Source: Gemmatimonadota bacterium
Lineage (GTDB): Bacteria > JBHIER01 > G020348925
Assembly: GCA_020348925.1 (NCBI GenBank)
Contig: CP070758.1
Span: 4,450,648 to 4,514,647, forward strand
Reading direction: 5' to 3'
DNA: 64,000 nt
The position numbers were made by a program, and so were the translations under genes. Numbering within the stretch: position 1 is the first letter of the stretch; every line of letters starts with the position of its first letter. Below, piece after piece: positions 1 through 8,783 of this stretch. Under the pieces are notes generated by a model. That model was not told the DNA's origin and did not search any database. It worked only from the letters and a program-made list of their open reading frames with translations.

Positions 1-158
1 ATCCGGGTGCCGATGCACGCTACAGCTATTCCGTAACAGTGCTGGGTGCTACGTTCACGGCCACGGCCACAGAGCTTGCTGATGCTGACGGGGATGGGGT
101 TGCGAACGAGGCGCTGACCATGGATCAGGACGGCGTCGAGGGTGGCGATTGGTACTAA
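1..158 (+). CDS. type IV pilin, C-terminal end (partial)
   Basis: An open frame enters from the left edge (first full codon at 3) and stops at TAA 156-158. The 51 visible residues contain TYTVT-like strand text (RYSYSVTVLGATFTATATE), then an acidic stretch with DADGDG and a closing WY. This matches the C-terminal beta-sheet region of short type IV pilins of the PilA/PilE class seen in Deltaproteobacteria and candidate phyla. The N-terminal cleavage motif lies outside the window. A strong terminator follows directly, so this gene ends its transcript. pilD comes next, which supports a pilus locus. Whether it is the major or a minor pilin cannot be decided from the tail alone. Confidence 0.7.
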   Translation, partial: PGADARYSYSVTVLGATFTATATELADADGDGVANEALTMDQDGVEGGDWY

Positions 159-185
159 TCGAAAATTCCTCACAGGCTTGATGGA

Positions 186-219
186 ATGGGCAGAGGTTTT
201 CTCCTCTGCCCATTTTTTT
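186..219 (+). terminator. rho-independent terminator after the pilin gene
   Basis: There is a perfect 11-bp stem (186-196 with 203-213) around a 6-nt loop, running into seven T residues at 213-219. It lies 28 nt past the pilin stop codon. Confidence 0.9.
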
Positions 220-247
220 AGATAAAATCCTTGTTTTTCCCCGGTTC

Positions 248-275
248 TTGAGTTAAACTAAGTAGATTTTACAAT
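248..275 (+). promoter_or_regulatory. candidate sigma-70 promoter for pilD
   Basis: TTGAGT at 248-253 and TACAAT at 270-275 are separated by 16 nt. They lie between the pilin terminator and pilD, leaving a leader of about 130 nt. This is recognised by eye only. Confidence 0.45.
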
Positions 276-416
276 ACCTGTGAAGACTACTCTTACGGTG
301 AGACCCTTCAGGTGCCGTGGGCTCGGCAGGATGGTTCTTGTTGAAAAGACTGTATCCGATGAAGAGTGCTGGTAGCTGAATGAACCTCAGTTTCACAGGG
401 TCTTTTTCGAAAACGG

Positions 417-1220
417 ATGGGGTGGATTATGGATGCGTTCATGTATTTCTTGATCTTTTGTCTCGGTCTGGCGATTGGCAGTTTTCTCAACGTATGTATC
501 TATCGGATTCCAGCACAAAAGTCCCTCATTCGGCCGGGATCGCACTGCTGTCACTGTGAGGCACCGATTCGACCATACGACAATATTCCTCTTGTGAGCT
601 TTCTTATACTTGGCGGGAGGTGCCGCCGGTGTCGGGCGAAAATCTCCATCCGATATCCGGCGGTTGAACTGATGACGGCGCTCCTGTTTGTGGCTCTTTT
701 CCGCGCATACGGCCCCTCGCTTCAATTCCTGATCTATGGTCCGCTCATGGCTGCGCTTCTCGTCATAACGCTCATCGATTTGAATCAATACATTATTCCC
801 GATAGGATCACCATACCTGGTGCTCTCGTCGGTCTTCTCTGTTCCCCCCTCAACGCTCAGCTGGGTTCTGGGGTGAAGGGCGTTTTCGCGTCGCTCATCG
901 GATTTTTCATCGGCGGGATTCTTTTTTTCCTGATAGCCCTTTTGGGAAGTGCCGTCTTCAAGAAGGAGAGCATGGGGGGTGGTGATATTAAATTAGCCGC
1001 CATGCTTGGGACTTTTCTCGGATGGAAGGGAGCCCTATTTTCTTTTTTTCTCGCATTTTTTTCAGGGGCGCTTATTGGGGCGATCGTTTTACTGGTGTCG
1101 TCGCACAGGAGCAATACGCGGGTCCCCTTCGGACCATTTTTAGCCCTCGGCGCTGCATGCTATGTATTCTTCGGGGAACTGATACTCGAAACCTATTGGG
1201 GGTATGTTTCCGGCCCGTAG
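417..1220 (+). CDS. pilD: prepilin peptidase / N-methyltransferase (type IV leader peptidase)
   Basis: This is an integral inner-membrane aspartyl protease that cleaves the leader from prepilins and methylates the new N-terminal residue. At 267 residues it has the family's usual length. The N-terminal part has the GSFLNVCIYR motif and two Cys pairs (HCCHCEAP and CRRCRA, the C-x2-C zinc site of full-length PilD). The C-terminal peptidase part has an Asp in the TLIDLNQYIIPD segment and a second in GGGDIKL, the two expected catalytic aspartates. About eight hydrophobic segments are visible. An alternative ATG at 429 follows a GGGTGG stretch and may be the true start. Its substrates would include the pilin just upstream and the seven prepilin-like proteins downstream. 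Confidence 0.93.
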   Translation: MGWIMDAFMYFLIFCLGLAIGSFLNVCIYRIPAQKSLIRPGSHCCHCEAPIRPYDNIPLVSFLILGGRCRRCRAKISIRYPAVELMTALLFVALFRAYGPSLQFLIYGPLMAALLVITLIDLNQYIIPDRITIPGALVGLLCSPLNAQLGSGVKGVFASLIGFFIGGILFFLIALLGSAVFKKESMGGGDIKLAAMLGTFLGWKGALFSFFLAFFSGALIGAIVLLVSSHRSNTRVPFGPFLALGAACYVFFGELILETYWGYVSGP

Positions 1221-1320
1221 TCTCACAGGAAGGGATGCGGTATTCTCGGAGCGACGAGCCGATGTGAGTTTCGCTTCATTTTCTTTTTAATGTTTTGATC
1301 AAGGAACGGCATTCATTCTC

Positions 1321-2991
1321 GTGAAACAGTGGGAAAGAAAAGTGGGCACAGGTGCAAGCTTGAAGATACTCCTTGCCGGATTGCTCTTGATTCTGATGGT
1401 ATCAGTGATCCTTCTTTCGTGCGTTCCCCCCATCAGCAAAGATGCCCTCGTTCATCATCTTGCTGTCCCCAAATTGTATCTGGAACATGGGGGTATGTAC
1501 GAGATTCCACATTGTATACACTCCTATTTTCCAATGAATGTTGATCTCATGTATATCATTCCTCTGTACTTTGGAAATGACGTCATCCCCAAGTTTGTCC
1601 ATTTTTTCTTCGGCTTGCTTACGGCTTGGCTTCTGTTCGATTACGTGCGACGTCGGATGAATACGATATATGGACTTCTTGGGGCTCTTTTCTTTCTTTC
1701 GATTCCCATTATTGTCAAGCTCTCAATAACGGTCTACGTTGATCTTGGTCTGACGTTCTTTTCCACGGCGTCCCTTCTCTTTCTCCTGAAATGGTTGGAA
1801 AACCAGTCTTCTCAGAAGTACCTCATTCTTTCTGCCGTTTTTTGCGGTTTAGCGATGGGGACGAAGTACAATGGCTTGATCATATGTTTGCTTCTCACAT
1901 TTTTTGTACCGCTCTTCTCCTTGCGATATACCCAGGAGAGAAAAGCTGTGCTTGCGAAGAGCATCAGTAATGGTTTTCTTTTTATGATGGTCGCGTTCAT
2001 CGTTTTTTCGCCCTGGATGCTGAGGAACTTTCTCTGGACGCACAACCCGGTCTTTCCAATGTATGATCGAATCTTCAATCCCGAAAGCACGCTTATTCAG
2101 AAATCTCAGTATCTCTTTGAATTTCGGCGCTACATGTATCACGAGACGTGGTGGCACATTGCTCTCATTCCACTGCGAATTTTCTTCCAGGGCCAGGATG
2201 GCAATCCCCAGTTTTTTGATGGAGTATTGAATCCGTTTCTGTTGCTCTTACCGCTGTGTGCCTTTTTCCGGCGGAGAACGGATTCACCGGTCATAAGGAG
2301 AGAGAAGAATATTCTGTTCGCTTTCTCGCTTTTATTTTTCGCCTTTGCCTTTTTTGGGAGAGATCTCAGAATCCGATACCTCTCAGTTATCATTCCTCCG
2401 TTGGTTATTTTATCCATGTACGGTATTGAAAAACTCTTAAACCTCAGTGCATCGATCCCTTGTTTGATACTCCGCCGAGTGGGATTGATCGGAGTGACCA
2501 TTCTACTGAGTATCGCCCTGGGGTTGAACGCGCGTTATGTGGCGAGCCAATATGCGTATGTGGCTCCTTTCGAATATCTCCAGGGATCTATCGGGCGGGA
2601 TGAGTATATTGCAAGGTATCGATCGGAATACCCGGCCCTCATGTACGTGAACACTCATCTCCCGCAAGACTCCCGTATACTCTTTCTCTTTGTAGGAAAA
2701 AGAGGCTATTATTGCGACAGGAACTACGTTTTTGACATGGATTTGTATAGGGAGAGTCTATTGGGCGATATAGTGAGGGGTTCGAAGAGTCCTGAAACCG
2801 TGCAACAGGGCTTGAAGCGCCTCGGCATCACGCATCTGCTCTTCAATTATGACATCTTCAAAGATTGGGCCCAGACCGTCTTTTCCGACAATGAACAACA
2901 ATTACTGCGTGATTTTTTCAACACATACGGAGAAGTGCTCTTTGATGAACGAGGATATGGTCTTGTTCGTGTGACGGACCCCTTCCACTAA
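1321..2991 (+). CDS. GT39/ArnT-like membrane glycosyltransferase
   Basis: A 556-residue polytopic membrane protein with a GTG start. After the first membrane segment it has the SKDALVHHLAVPKLYLEHG loop, the position where GT-C glycosyltransferases using lipid-phosphate sugars carry their acidic catalytic loop. Roughly ten to twelve hydrophobic segments follow, with a soluble C-terminal region of about 150 residues. The family transfers sugars from polyprenyl phosphate donors to lipids or proteins on the periplasmic side. Its place beside pilin genes makes a pilin or surface-polymer glycosylation role possible, but nothing in the sequence fixes the acceptor. The start codon is chosen because the reading frame has no ATG before the first membrane segment. 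A weak AAGGAACGG lies 12-20 nt upstream. Confidence 0.7.
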   Translation: MKQWERKVGTGASLKILLAGLLLILMVSVILLSCVPPISKDALVHHLAVPKLYLEHGGMYEIPHCIHSYFPMNVDLMYIIPLYFGNDVIPKFVHFFFGLLTAWLLFDYVRRRMNTIYGLLGALFFLSIPIIVKLSITVYVDLGLTFFSTASLLFLLKWLENQSSQKYLILSAVFCGLAMGTKYNGLIICLLLTFFVPLFSLRYTQERKAVLAKSISNGFLFMMVAFIVFSPWMLRNFLWTHNPVFPMYDRIFNPESTLIQKSQYLFEFRRYMYHETWWHIALIPLRIFFQGQDGNPQFFDGVLNPFLLLLPLCAFFRRRTDSPVIRREKNILFAFSLLFFAFAFFGRDLRIRYLSVIIPPLVILSMYGIEKLLNLSASIPCLILRRVGLIGVTILLSIALGLNARYVASQYAYVAPFEYLQGSIGRDEYIARYRSEYPALMYVNTHLPQDSRILFLFVGKRGYYCDRNYVFDMDLYRESLLGDIVRGSKSPETVQQGLKRLGITHLLFNYDIFKDWAQTVFSDNEQQLLRDFFNTYGEVLFDERGYGLVRVTDPFH

Positions 2992-3119
2992 ACTCTCCCT
3001 CCGCTCCCACAATCGTTTCAAAACTCCGCGTGCCTCTTTCTTCCCTCCAGCCTGATATCCCACTCGTAGGAATCGTTAAAAATTGGTTGGAAGATTTCAC
3101 CCATCCGCGGGGAATAATT

Positions 3120-3138
3120 GGGGAAATACCCCTTTTTT
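3120..3138 (+). terminator. weak candidate terminator
   Basis: A short GGGG/CCCC hairpin (3120-3123 with 3129-3132) runs into six T residues. It lies about 130 nt past the glycosyltransferase gene. The stem is only 4 bp, so this is a weak call. Confidence 0.3.
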
Positions 3139-3287
3139 ACATTTTCGGTTGCGGCGTTTTGGGAAAACGAGCCCTGGTGTCGTAAGTCAAATCCTGTTGA
3201 ATTTTTAGAACATAGTATGTTTTAATAACTTATCTAAACATTGAACATCAATGTTTGAGGTCCAAGGAAATGTCATTTTTTTTATTT

Positions 3288-3305
3288 TTTGGCATGGTAT
3301 TCGCG
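3288..3305 (+). promoter_or_regulatory. sigma-54 (-24/-12) promoter 1
   Basis: TTGGCATGGTATTCGC has GG at 3291-3292 and GC at 3303-3304 with exactly 10 nt between, the invariant spacing of RpoN promoters. It follows an AT-rich tract and precedes a GEMM-I aptamer by about 60 nt. The same arrangement recurs at 5786, 10914 and 12666. Confidence 0.75.
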
Positions 3306-3361
3306 TTCTCTTGGAACAATGAAGATCAAGTAAGCTCTTTATGGGAATGAACTGCGAAGAT

Positions 3362-3512
3362 GCCGATAAGGGTAAATCCCGGGAAACCGGGGGGGGGGCA
3401 CAAAGCTGCGGATCAAAAGACAGTGGTGTTGGTCATATGCAGACCGAGTGTGCGATCATTGATCTGTTCCGAACAGACAGACACTGACTGGTCACGATAG
3501 CCGGACTGCCAA
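3362..3512 (+). ncRNA. GEMM-I (c-di-GMP) riboswitch, copy 1
   Basis: The core reads AAGGGTAAATCCC, then a GAAA-capped P2 (closed by ten G at 3389-3398), then GGCACAAAGCTGCGG at about 3395-3410, and ends in GATAGCCGGACTGCC near 3496-3510. These blocks match GEMM-I in order. The position aligned with G20 of the Vibrio Vc2 aptamer is G, which favours c-di-GMP over cGAMP. The P3 arm is much longer than in the other copies. I do not see a clear terminator, so the mode of control is open. It precedes a membrane-protein gene and an HD-GYP-type gene. Confidence 0.75.
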
Positions 3513-3643
3513 TGCTACCTGCAATTCTCGGTGGGTCTATCTTTTTGTACGAAGGGTCATGGGGGAGGTAGAGGACTCTCGCTGCATTCGACTCCGAGTC
3601 TGAAAGAGTCGTGTTGTGAGGGTGCGAGCAAGGAGGTACCGAA

Positions 3644-4186
3644 ATGATCCGGATTGTTATTGAGGACAAAAGGGAATCCATATTTTATGCTGTTGCTTTG
3701 GGATGTGTGCTCCTCTTAGCCGTAGGAGTGACTCTGATGTACTGGACCGAACACGATCTTCGGGATATCAGCGAAGCAGGGGATGGGGAACCGGTCACGG
3801 TATTTGGGGCAGCGGAGGAGATGCAGCCAATGCGTTCTCGAGGTGCTGGTCGTGACACACCGGGGAAAGCGATTTCTTTAACCGATTCCTTTTCTGAAAA
3901 AGAGACTGATACTCGATCGTTATGGTTTTTCGGTACCATCGTTTGTACCCTGATCGTTCTTTTTATCTTGACGTTTCGCTACTACTCTCATCGTGAGGTG
4001 AAAGAGGCGGAAGATAGGTGGCGGAGAGCCATGAGAAATTTTATGGCCCGAATGGAAGAGGAACGCGTGCATTCTGAGGATGAGAAACTTCTCCCGGATA
4101 CAATTTGGTCGCGAATTCTGAAGGGTGAAGAGATTGAGACTTCAGGGATGGAAAGAATTGCCATCAACAATCGGAGGAATACGTAA
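3644..4186 (+). CDS. two-pass membrane protein of unknown function
   Basis: I do not recognise this 180-residue protein. It has one membrane segment at about residues 12-33 and another at about 95-118. Between them lies a polar loop of some 60 residues, and a charged, probably helical C-terminal tail of about 60 residues follows. A textbook ribosome site (AGGAGG at 3631-3636) precedes the ATG. It sits between a c-di-GMP riboswitch and an HD-GYP-type gene that starts 36 nt after its stop, so the two are almost certainly co-transcribed. A signalling partner role is possible but is inference. Confidence 0.65.
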   Translation: MIRIVIEDKRESIFYAVALGCVLLLAVGVTLMYWTEHDLRDISEAGDGEPVTVFGAAEEMQPMRSRGAGRDTPGKAISLTDSFSEKETDTRSLWFFGTIVCTLIVLFILTFRYYSHREVKEAEDRWRRAMRNFMARMEEERVHSEDEKLLPDTIWSRILKGEEIETSGMERIAINNRRNT

Positions 4187-4221
4187 CAGTGGTATGCTTG
4201 TGTAAAAGGAGGTGATTTGAT

Positions 4222-5304
4222 ATGGAGAGACTGAAAATTTTTGTCCTCCGTAATTTTGAAAAAATTCTCGTTACCTGTTTGCTTCTCATTGTGGTTGCGA
4301 CCCATCTGTTTGTCGTGCACAAGATGGTTTTTCTGAACATCTTCTTCCTGCCAGTCCTTGTTTCCGGTTTTGTACTCGGACGGAAAGGGGCAATCCTGAC
4401 CAGTTTGCTCTCAATTGCACTTGTCGTATATGTCTCGGTTATTTATCCCCAAACGTTTCAAGCGAGGGGTCTGGCCACATCGAGTGGAAATATCGATGTC
4501 GTTATGGGATTGATACTGTGGGGAGGTTTTCTTACGCTGGCCGGATATGTGGTGGGGACATTATACGAGCAGAAGGAGAAAAAGGTCCATGAGCTCCGCA
4601 GGGCGTACACAGGCATTTTGGAGATATTGACCAAATATCTGGAGTCGGCCGATCGCTACACAAAGGGTCATTCCTTGAGAGTGGCGGATACCTCCACGGA
4701 TATCGCTGCTGCCATGAATCTCCCTGAGCATGAAATCGAGAACGTTCGCGTTGCGGCGCTTCTGCACGACGTCGGAAAGATCGAAATCAGTACGGATATT
4801 ATTCACAAAGCCGCCAGTTTGACCGAAAGGGAGCGGAAAATCATCGAAAGCCATTCGGAGGGTGGAGCCAGAATTCTGGATTCAATGGGAGTCGTGTTGA
4901 AGGAGTCCATTCCCATTGTTTTAGCCCATCACCACTACTACCGGGACGTCGATTCGACGACAGGCAGCGGTCGAGATCAAATTCCATTGGGGGCGAGAAT
5001 CATCGCCGTGGCCGATGCTTTCGATGCCATGGTGACGGATCGACCGTATCGCCGGGGTAAGCCCGGATGGTTGGCCCTGGAGGAGATCGAACGCTGTGCC
5101 GGCGATCAATTTGATCCGGATGTGGTGAGGGCCTTCAAGTCGGTCTTTCCGGAGATCATGGAAGTAGAAACAGGTGGTACGGAAGCAGTGTGTCCCATGA
5201 TGGGGGATGTGGAGAGGGAAAAACGCGGCAAGAGACCTCTCAGGAAAACCACGGAATTACAGCATGTGATTGAAGAACGTGCCAAAATCTCACGTCCGGC
5301 TTGA
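4222..5304 (+). CDS. membrane protein with degenerate HD-GYP domain
   Basis: This 360-residue protein has about four hydrophobic segments in residues 10-120 and an HD domain at about 140-310. The HDVGK dyad lies near residue 182. Further histidines follow: one in IIESHSEGG and three in a row near 234. HD-GYP proteins hydrolyse c-di-GMP to pGpG or GMP. Here the block that should read HHERxDGxGYP reads HHHYYRDVDSTTGSGRDQ, so the GYP loop is missing although several metal-ligand histidines remain. Activity is therefore uncertain. The ribosome site AAGGAGGTGATTTGATATG is near perfect. It is the second gene behind riboswitch copy 1, an arrangement that would let c-di-GMP control a protein related to its own breakdown. 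Confidence 0.8.
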   Translation: MERLKIFVLRNFEKILVTCLLLIVVATHLFVVHKMVFLNIFFLPVLVSGFVLGRKGAILTSLLSIALVVYVSVIYPQTFQARGLATSSGNIDVVMGLILWGGFLTLAGYVVGTLYEQKEKKVHELRRAYTGILEILTKYLESADRYTKGHSLRVADTSTDIAAAMNLPEHEIENVRVAALLHDVGKIEISTDIIHKAASLTERERKIIESHSEGGARILDSMGVVLKESIPIVLAHHHYYRDVDSTTGSGRDQIPLGARIIAVADAFDAMVTDRPYRRGKPGWLALEEIERCAGDQFDPDVVRAFKSVFPEIMEVETGGTEAVCPMMGDVEREKRGKRPLRKTTELQHVIEERAKISRPA

Positions 5305-5780
5305 AATGAGGCGAGGTCGCTGTCTCACGGTCGAGATGATCGCCTTCGGCTCAGGCCTCAGAGTATCCGCTTGCACGCCTCGCCACGGAAAAGGGCCTCA
5401 TCCTGACAGAAACGACGAAACGGTCCCGAACCGATGCCGGTCCGGGATCCCGGTCCGTGGGGAAGTTGATGTTCCGAAACAAACAGAGGCTGGGGCCACG
5501 TTTGGTATTGTCCCTGAAGATCAGCGAGCCGTACATTTTTGAAGTGCGTGACCGGTCGAATATTCTGATGATATGGACCGGGCCTGAGGCAGAACTCCCA
5601 AACAAGGACCAAAATGGGGCAAATACCTTACTTTCGATCCCTTCCTTGATCCAGACCTTTCTCCAGACCTTTCCAAAAAAAGGAGTTTCAGATTAATATT
5701 TTATTTCAATAATATATTAAATATTAAATACTTAAATTAATTCATCGAGGTTTCTAAGCGGACTATTCGAGTTATCGTAA
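5305..5780 (+). other. gene-free stretch before the first minor-pilin operon
   Basis: I find no coding region with family resemblance or a convincing ribosome site. The last 80 nt become very AT-rich (5690-5780), as is common upstream of sigma-54 promoters, and could hold activator or IHF sites that I cannot define. Confidence 0.4.
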
Positions 5781-5785
5781 GCAAT

Positions 5786-5803
5786 TTTGGTACGGTTTTC
5801 GCA
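5786..5803 (+). promoter_or_regulatory. sigma-54 (-24/-12) promoter 2
   Basis: TTGGTACGGTTTTCGC has GG at 5789-5790 and GC at 5801-5802 with 10 nt between. It lies about 60 nt upstream of riboswitch copy 2. Confidence 0.75.
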
Positions 5804-5865
5804 CTATGATTTAAGTAAAATATGTCGTCTCCCTGCGAAGAGAAATTCAGTCTGCAGGAGAGAAT

Positions 5866-5968
5866 TGCTCGAAAAGGTAAACCTCGGGAAACCGAGGGGC
5901 ACAAAGCTGCGGGTCTAAAAACGGTGTGATGGTTTACTCCCGTTCATGATAGCCGGGCTACCGAAGCA
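5866..5968 (+). ncRNA. GEMM-I (c-di-GMP) riboswitch, copy 2
   Basis: All GEMM-I blocks are present: P1 strands TGCTCG and CGAAGCA, AAAAGGTAAACC, a 6-bp P2 with a GAAA tetraloop, GGGCACAAAGCTGCGGGTCTAA, a P3 arm, and GATAGCCGGGCTACCGAAG. The position matching Vc2 G20 is G. The 3' strand of P1 is also the left arm of the following terminator. Ligand-stabilised P1 would therefore block termination, which makes this a predicted ON switch for the 6.0-8.6 kb minor-pilin operon. Confidence 0.88.
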
Positions 5969-6000
5969 CACAAGGTGATCTTGGGTAGTCCGGTTTTTTT
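5953..6000 (+). terminator. riboswitch-controlled terminator of copy 2
   Basis: 5953-5966 pairs with 5980-5993 over 14 positions with one G-U wobble and one mismatch, followed by seven T (5994-6000). Its left arm is shared with the 3' strand of the aptamer P1 helix. Confidence 0.85.
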
Positions 6001-6023
6001 ATGGTTACCAGAGGATAGAATGG

Positions 6024-6443
6024 ATGATGCAGAGACCCGAAAAAAACAGAAGAAGGAATAAAGGAATGAGGGCGCGCCACCTTTTTGGTCAAAAAGGCTT
6101 TACCTTGGTGGAAGTGATGGTAGCCATGTTCATTTTCGGGATTTTGGCTACTGGAATAACAACATTAATGGCGGTGCTCATTCAAAACAACGATTTCAGC
6201 CGATGCATGACTGAGGCAACCACTCTGGCTGAAAGTAAACTGGAAGTCCTTCGAAACGTGGGTTACATGAACATTCCCGCAGGGTGGGGATCGGATGAGC
6301 CATCTCCTGACTATTTCAGGTCGTGGATCGTTGAAGAGAATGTTCCACAATCCGGGATGAAGCAGATAACGGTAGCGGTGAGTTGGTACAACTCAAAAGG
6401 ACAGACACATAGTGTGAAAATCTACACAATTTTACACCGGTAA
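6024..6443 (+). CDS. PilV-like minor pilin / pseudopilin (operon A)
   Basis: A 139-residue prepilin with the class III signal QKG^FTLVEVMVAMFIFG. PilD would cut after the Gly and the Glu sits at +5, as required. A 20-residue hydrophobic spine is followed by a small soluble domain. Length and motif fit PilV/PilI-type minor pilins, which prime pilus assembly at the tip. The start could be 6024 (AGAGG 9 nt upstream) or 6066 (leader MRARHLFGQKG). A 13-codon frame at 6020-6061 overlaps this region and could be a leader peptide. It is the first gene of a three-gene set with a PilW-like and a PilX-like protein, and its paralog lies at 12954. Confidence 0.85.
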   Translation: MMQRPEKNRRRNKGMRARHLFGQKGFTLVEVMVAMFIFGILATGITTLMAVLIQNNDFSRCMTEATTLAESKLEVLRNVGYMNIPAGWGSDEPSPDYFRSWIVEENVPQSGMKQITVAVSWYNSKGQTHSVKIYTILHR

Positions 6444-6461
6444 TTCTTGCGGAGCACGAAA

Positions 6462-7298
6462 ATGTTTTCGACCATTCGTTTCCATGAAAAGGGTGCATCG
6501 ATCATAGAATTATTGATTTGTCTTGTCATTGCAAGCGTTCTGGTGACGTTCATGACTCGATTCTTTGTAGCCCAGAACCGGATATCCCATATCGAGGAAC
6601 AAGTGAGTTTCATGCAGGAGAATGTACGATTGGCTATGGAGATCATTACGCGTGATGTGATGAATGCAGGGACCGGTATCCCATCTGGTGAAGGAGTCTT
6701 TCCCTTGATCCCGGGTGATGGGGCGTCCGGCAGTTCTGATTCACTCGTCATCATGGCCAATTTTGATTATCAGTATACAGAGTTGTTTGAGGACGAGCAA
6801 GTGGATCAAACGATACATGTGATGAATGCGACCGGATTTTACGTGGGTGGGTTACTGTACATTGAAGATTTTGATGGTGGAGCGTTTCATACGATAACAA
6901 GTATTACGTTGGACACACCAAAGGAGGATCAAATTACCGTTTCTCAACCATTGAATCGGCCCTTTCAAAAGGATGATACAGTAGTCTCGCCGATTGCGAG
7001 AGTGAGTTATGGGCTCACTTGGACTGAACAGGGTCGTCCGAGTTTGGTACGTACGGTCAAAGGCTCAGGGGCGAAGGTGTTAGCTGAGAACATTGAAGAT
7101 CTTCAGTTTTCATTCATCATGTCTGATGGGTCGGAGACTTCTCAACCTGCGGATATGACGGAAGTGCGGCTGGTAAAAATCCAGATGACGGCCCGTACGG
7201 AAAAAGCGGATTGTGAATTTGTTGATGACGGGTATCGTCGTCGGACGTTGGAATCTATAGTCCAACCGAGGAACTTGGATCTGCAATGTCATAAGTGA
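6462..7298 (+). CDS. PilW-like minor pilin (operon A)
   Basis: The prepilin signal EKG^ASIIELLICLVIASVL lies close to the N-terminus, with Glu at +5. A soluble region of about 250 residues follows, containing the strongly conserved blocks MANFDYQYT and GFYVGGLLYIEDF. These resemble PilW-type minor pilins. The ATG at 6462 is preferred because GGAG stands 7 nt before it; a TTG at 6447 would add five residues. The gene starts 18 nt after its PilV-like neighbour. By eye it is roughly 70 percent identical to the protein at 13370, so the whole operon was duplicated. Confidence 0.85.
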   Translation: MFSTIRFHEKGASIIELLICLVIASVLVTFMTRFFVAQNRISHIEEQVSFMQENVRLAMEIITRDVMNAGTGIPSGEGVFPLIPGDGASGSSDSLVIMANFDYQYTELFEDEQVDQTIHVMNATGFYVGGLLYIEDFDGGAFHTITSITLDTPKEDQITVSQPLNRPFQKDDTVVSPIARVSYGLTWTEQGRPSLVRTVKGSGAKVLAENIEDLQFSFIMSDGSETSQPADMTEVRLVKIQMTARTEKADCEFVDDGYRRRTLESIVQPRNLDLQCHK

Positions 7299-7324
7299 AG
7301 TTTAAACATCAAGGGGGTGTGTTG

Positions 7325-8611
7325 ATGTTAAAAAACAGAGTCGGAAACGAGCAAGGTGGAGTGCTGTTCATAGCAGCTTTTGCCACACTGATCATTCTCG
7401 TGTGCGGTCTGACGACGTATTACATGGCTACGACCGAATTGACCGCTTCCAGTGCAAGGTACGAAAAAGCGAAGGCTCACTATCTGGCCGAAGCCGGTGT
7501 TCAACGGGCCATTTCTGAGTTGACTTCAGGGATGAACGACGGCTGGGATGATGAGTTGATCGGTGCTGATGGCGAACTGGGCACGTGTGACGATGGTATT
7601 TTAAGTTTCGGGGCACAGGTTGACTGTTATGTGGATGATACCGATTCCCAGATACTGAACGATACCTATTCTCAGACACAAGAGGTGCCAATGAATCAGA
7701 CACCATGTGATTATTTGGTGGGTCACTACAGTGTACGATTAAGTGATGGCCGACCTGAGGATGAACGGAACGAGCCGTGCAACAGGGTGATTGTCAGATC
7801 GGTCGGGACTTCTGGGAATAATGTTAAAAAAGTGATCGAATCAGAATTTGAGACATTTAGCCTCATACGATCACCCTCCACGGCGTTCATTATTCCGGGA
7901 GCAGATACGACCGCATACCCCGATGCGGATTACAGCGGTCAATCCTGGGTCATTGATGGAAGCGATACGAACCCAGGGCTTGATCCCAATGATCCGAGTG
8001 ATGATGTCCCCGTTTACAATTCCGCTGTTTTCGGGATAGGTGTGAATGCAAATCCACAATCATTTATTGATAACTTGAGGGACAATCAAAGGGATCAGAT
8101 ACGAGGGGCTGGATTCGATAGCTCATCAGTCCCGCCAACACCCAGTATTGGCCAGCTGGACGTGAAGCTTAATTTGGATGAGACCGCCAGTAACATGATG
8201 AAGATAGCGGACCAGACTGTAGCCCCGGGAACATATTCTACTTTTACAGGATTTGGAAGCCCCAGTGACTACCAGGTCACCGTCTGTGACGGGGATCTGC
8301 ATCTCAGCGGACAGATACAGGGGTATGGTGTCCTGGTGGTTACAGGAGACTTTAAAATGTCCGGTTCAGGAACCTGGAACGGTTACATTATTGTCCAGGG
8401 TGATGTAGAATTTGCCGGAGGAGGAGATCAGTTTCTCCTCTATGGTTCGGTCATGTGTGGAACATCCTCAGGCTTGGGATGTTCCACCAAGTTTTCGATC
8501 AAAGGGAACGCCGATCTGTATTACTCCTCCTCGGAGATTGAGAAAGCGCGAGAAGGTGCAAAAGGCGTGGTGCAGAAATCCTGGCGGTCGAAACCAGCAA
8601 AGGAGTTATGA
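7325..8611 (+). CDS. PilX-like pilus protein (operon A)
   Basis: A protein of about 428 residues with an N-terminal hydrophobic segment (VLFIAAFATLIILVCGLTTY) and then KAHYLAEAGVQRAI, the PilX N-terminal signature. An acidic loop with GADGELGTCDDGILSFG and a long C-terminal domain ending in repeated strand-rich text (GYGVLVVTGDFKMSGSG) follow. PilX-type proteins sit in the minor-pilin tip complex. The ATG at 7325 is chosen because AGGGGG precedes it by 8 nt; an upstream GTG frame (7295) would overlap the PilW-like stop. It has two paralogs in the window (9314 and 14231). Confidence 0.83.
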   Translation: MLKNRVGNEQGGVLFIAAFATLIILVCGLTTYYMATTELTASSARYEKAKAHYLAEAGVQRAISELTSGMNDGWDDELIGADGELGTCDDGILSFGAQVDCYVDDTDSQILNDTYSQTQEVPMNQTPCDYLVGHYSVRLSDGRPEDERNEPCNRVIVRSVGTSGNNVKKVIESEFETFSLIRSPSTAFIIPGADTTAYPDADYSGQSWVIDGSDTNPGLDPNDPSDDVPVYNSAVFGIGVNANPQSFIDNLRDNQRDQIRGAGFDSSSVPPTPSIGQLDVKLNLDETASNMMKIADQTVAPGTYSTFTGFGSPSDYQVTVCDGDLHLSGQIQGYGVLVVTGDFKMSGSGTWNGYIIVQGDVEFAGGGDQFLLYGSVMCGTSSGLGCSTKFSIKGNADLYYSSSEIEKAREGAKGVVQKSWRSKPAKEL

Positions 8612-8703
8612 TCATGTTTGGTGGAATTCATTTTTAAGAGAGTTACTGTATTCTCTGCGCTCCGTCCGTTCGGAGTTGCGGATGAGAAGGGTGGAGAAAT
8701 AGA

Positions 8704-8783
8704 TACATCGAGAAACCGTGGGACAGAACGCTGCGGAATTCAAAACGGTTGCGTGTGTGAGGTTCAGACAGCCGAACCGCCGA
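8704..8783 (+). ncRNA. decayed GEMM-I aptamer (copy 5)
   Basis: The order of blocks resembles GEMM-I: CGAGAAACC, GTGGGACAGAACGCTGCGG, a variable arm, then CAGACAGCCGAACCGCCGAAG. The P2 hairpin is missing and the ligand-binding AAAG block reads GAAC. I infer an aptamer that no longer binds. The terminator that follows is intact, so transcription through it should stop. Confidence 0.5.
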
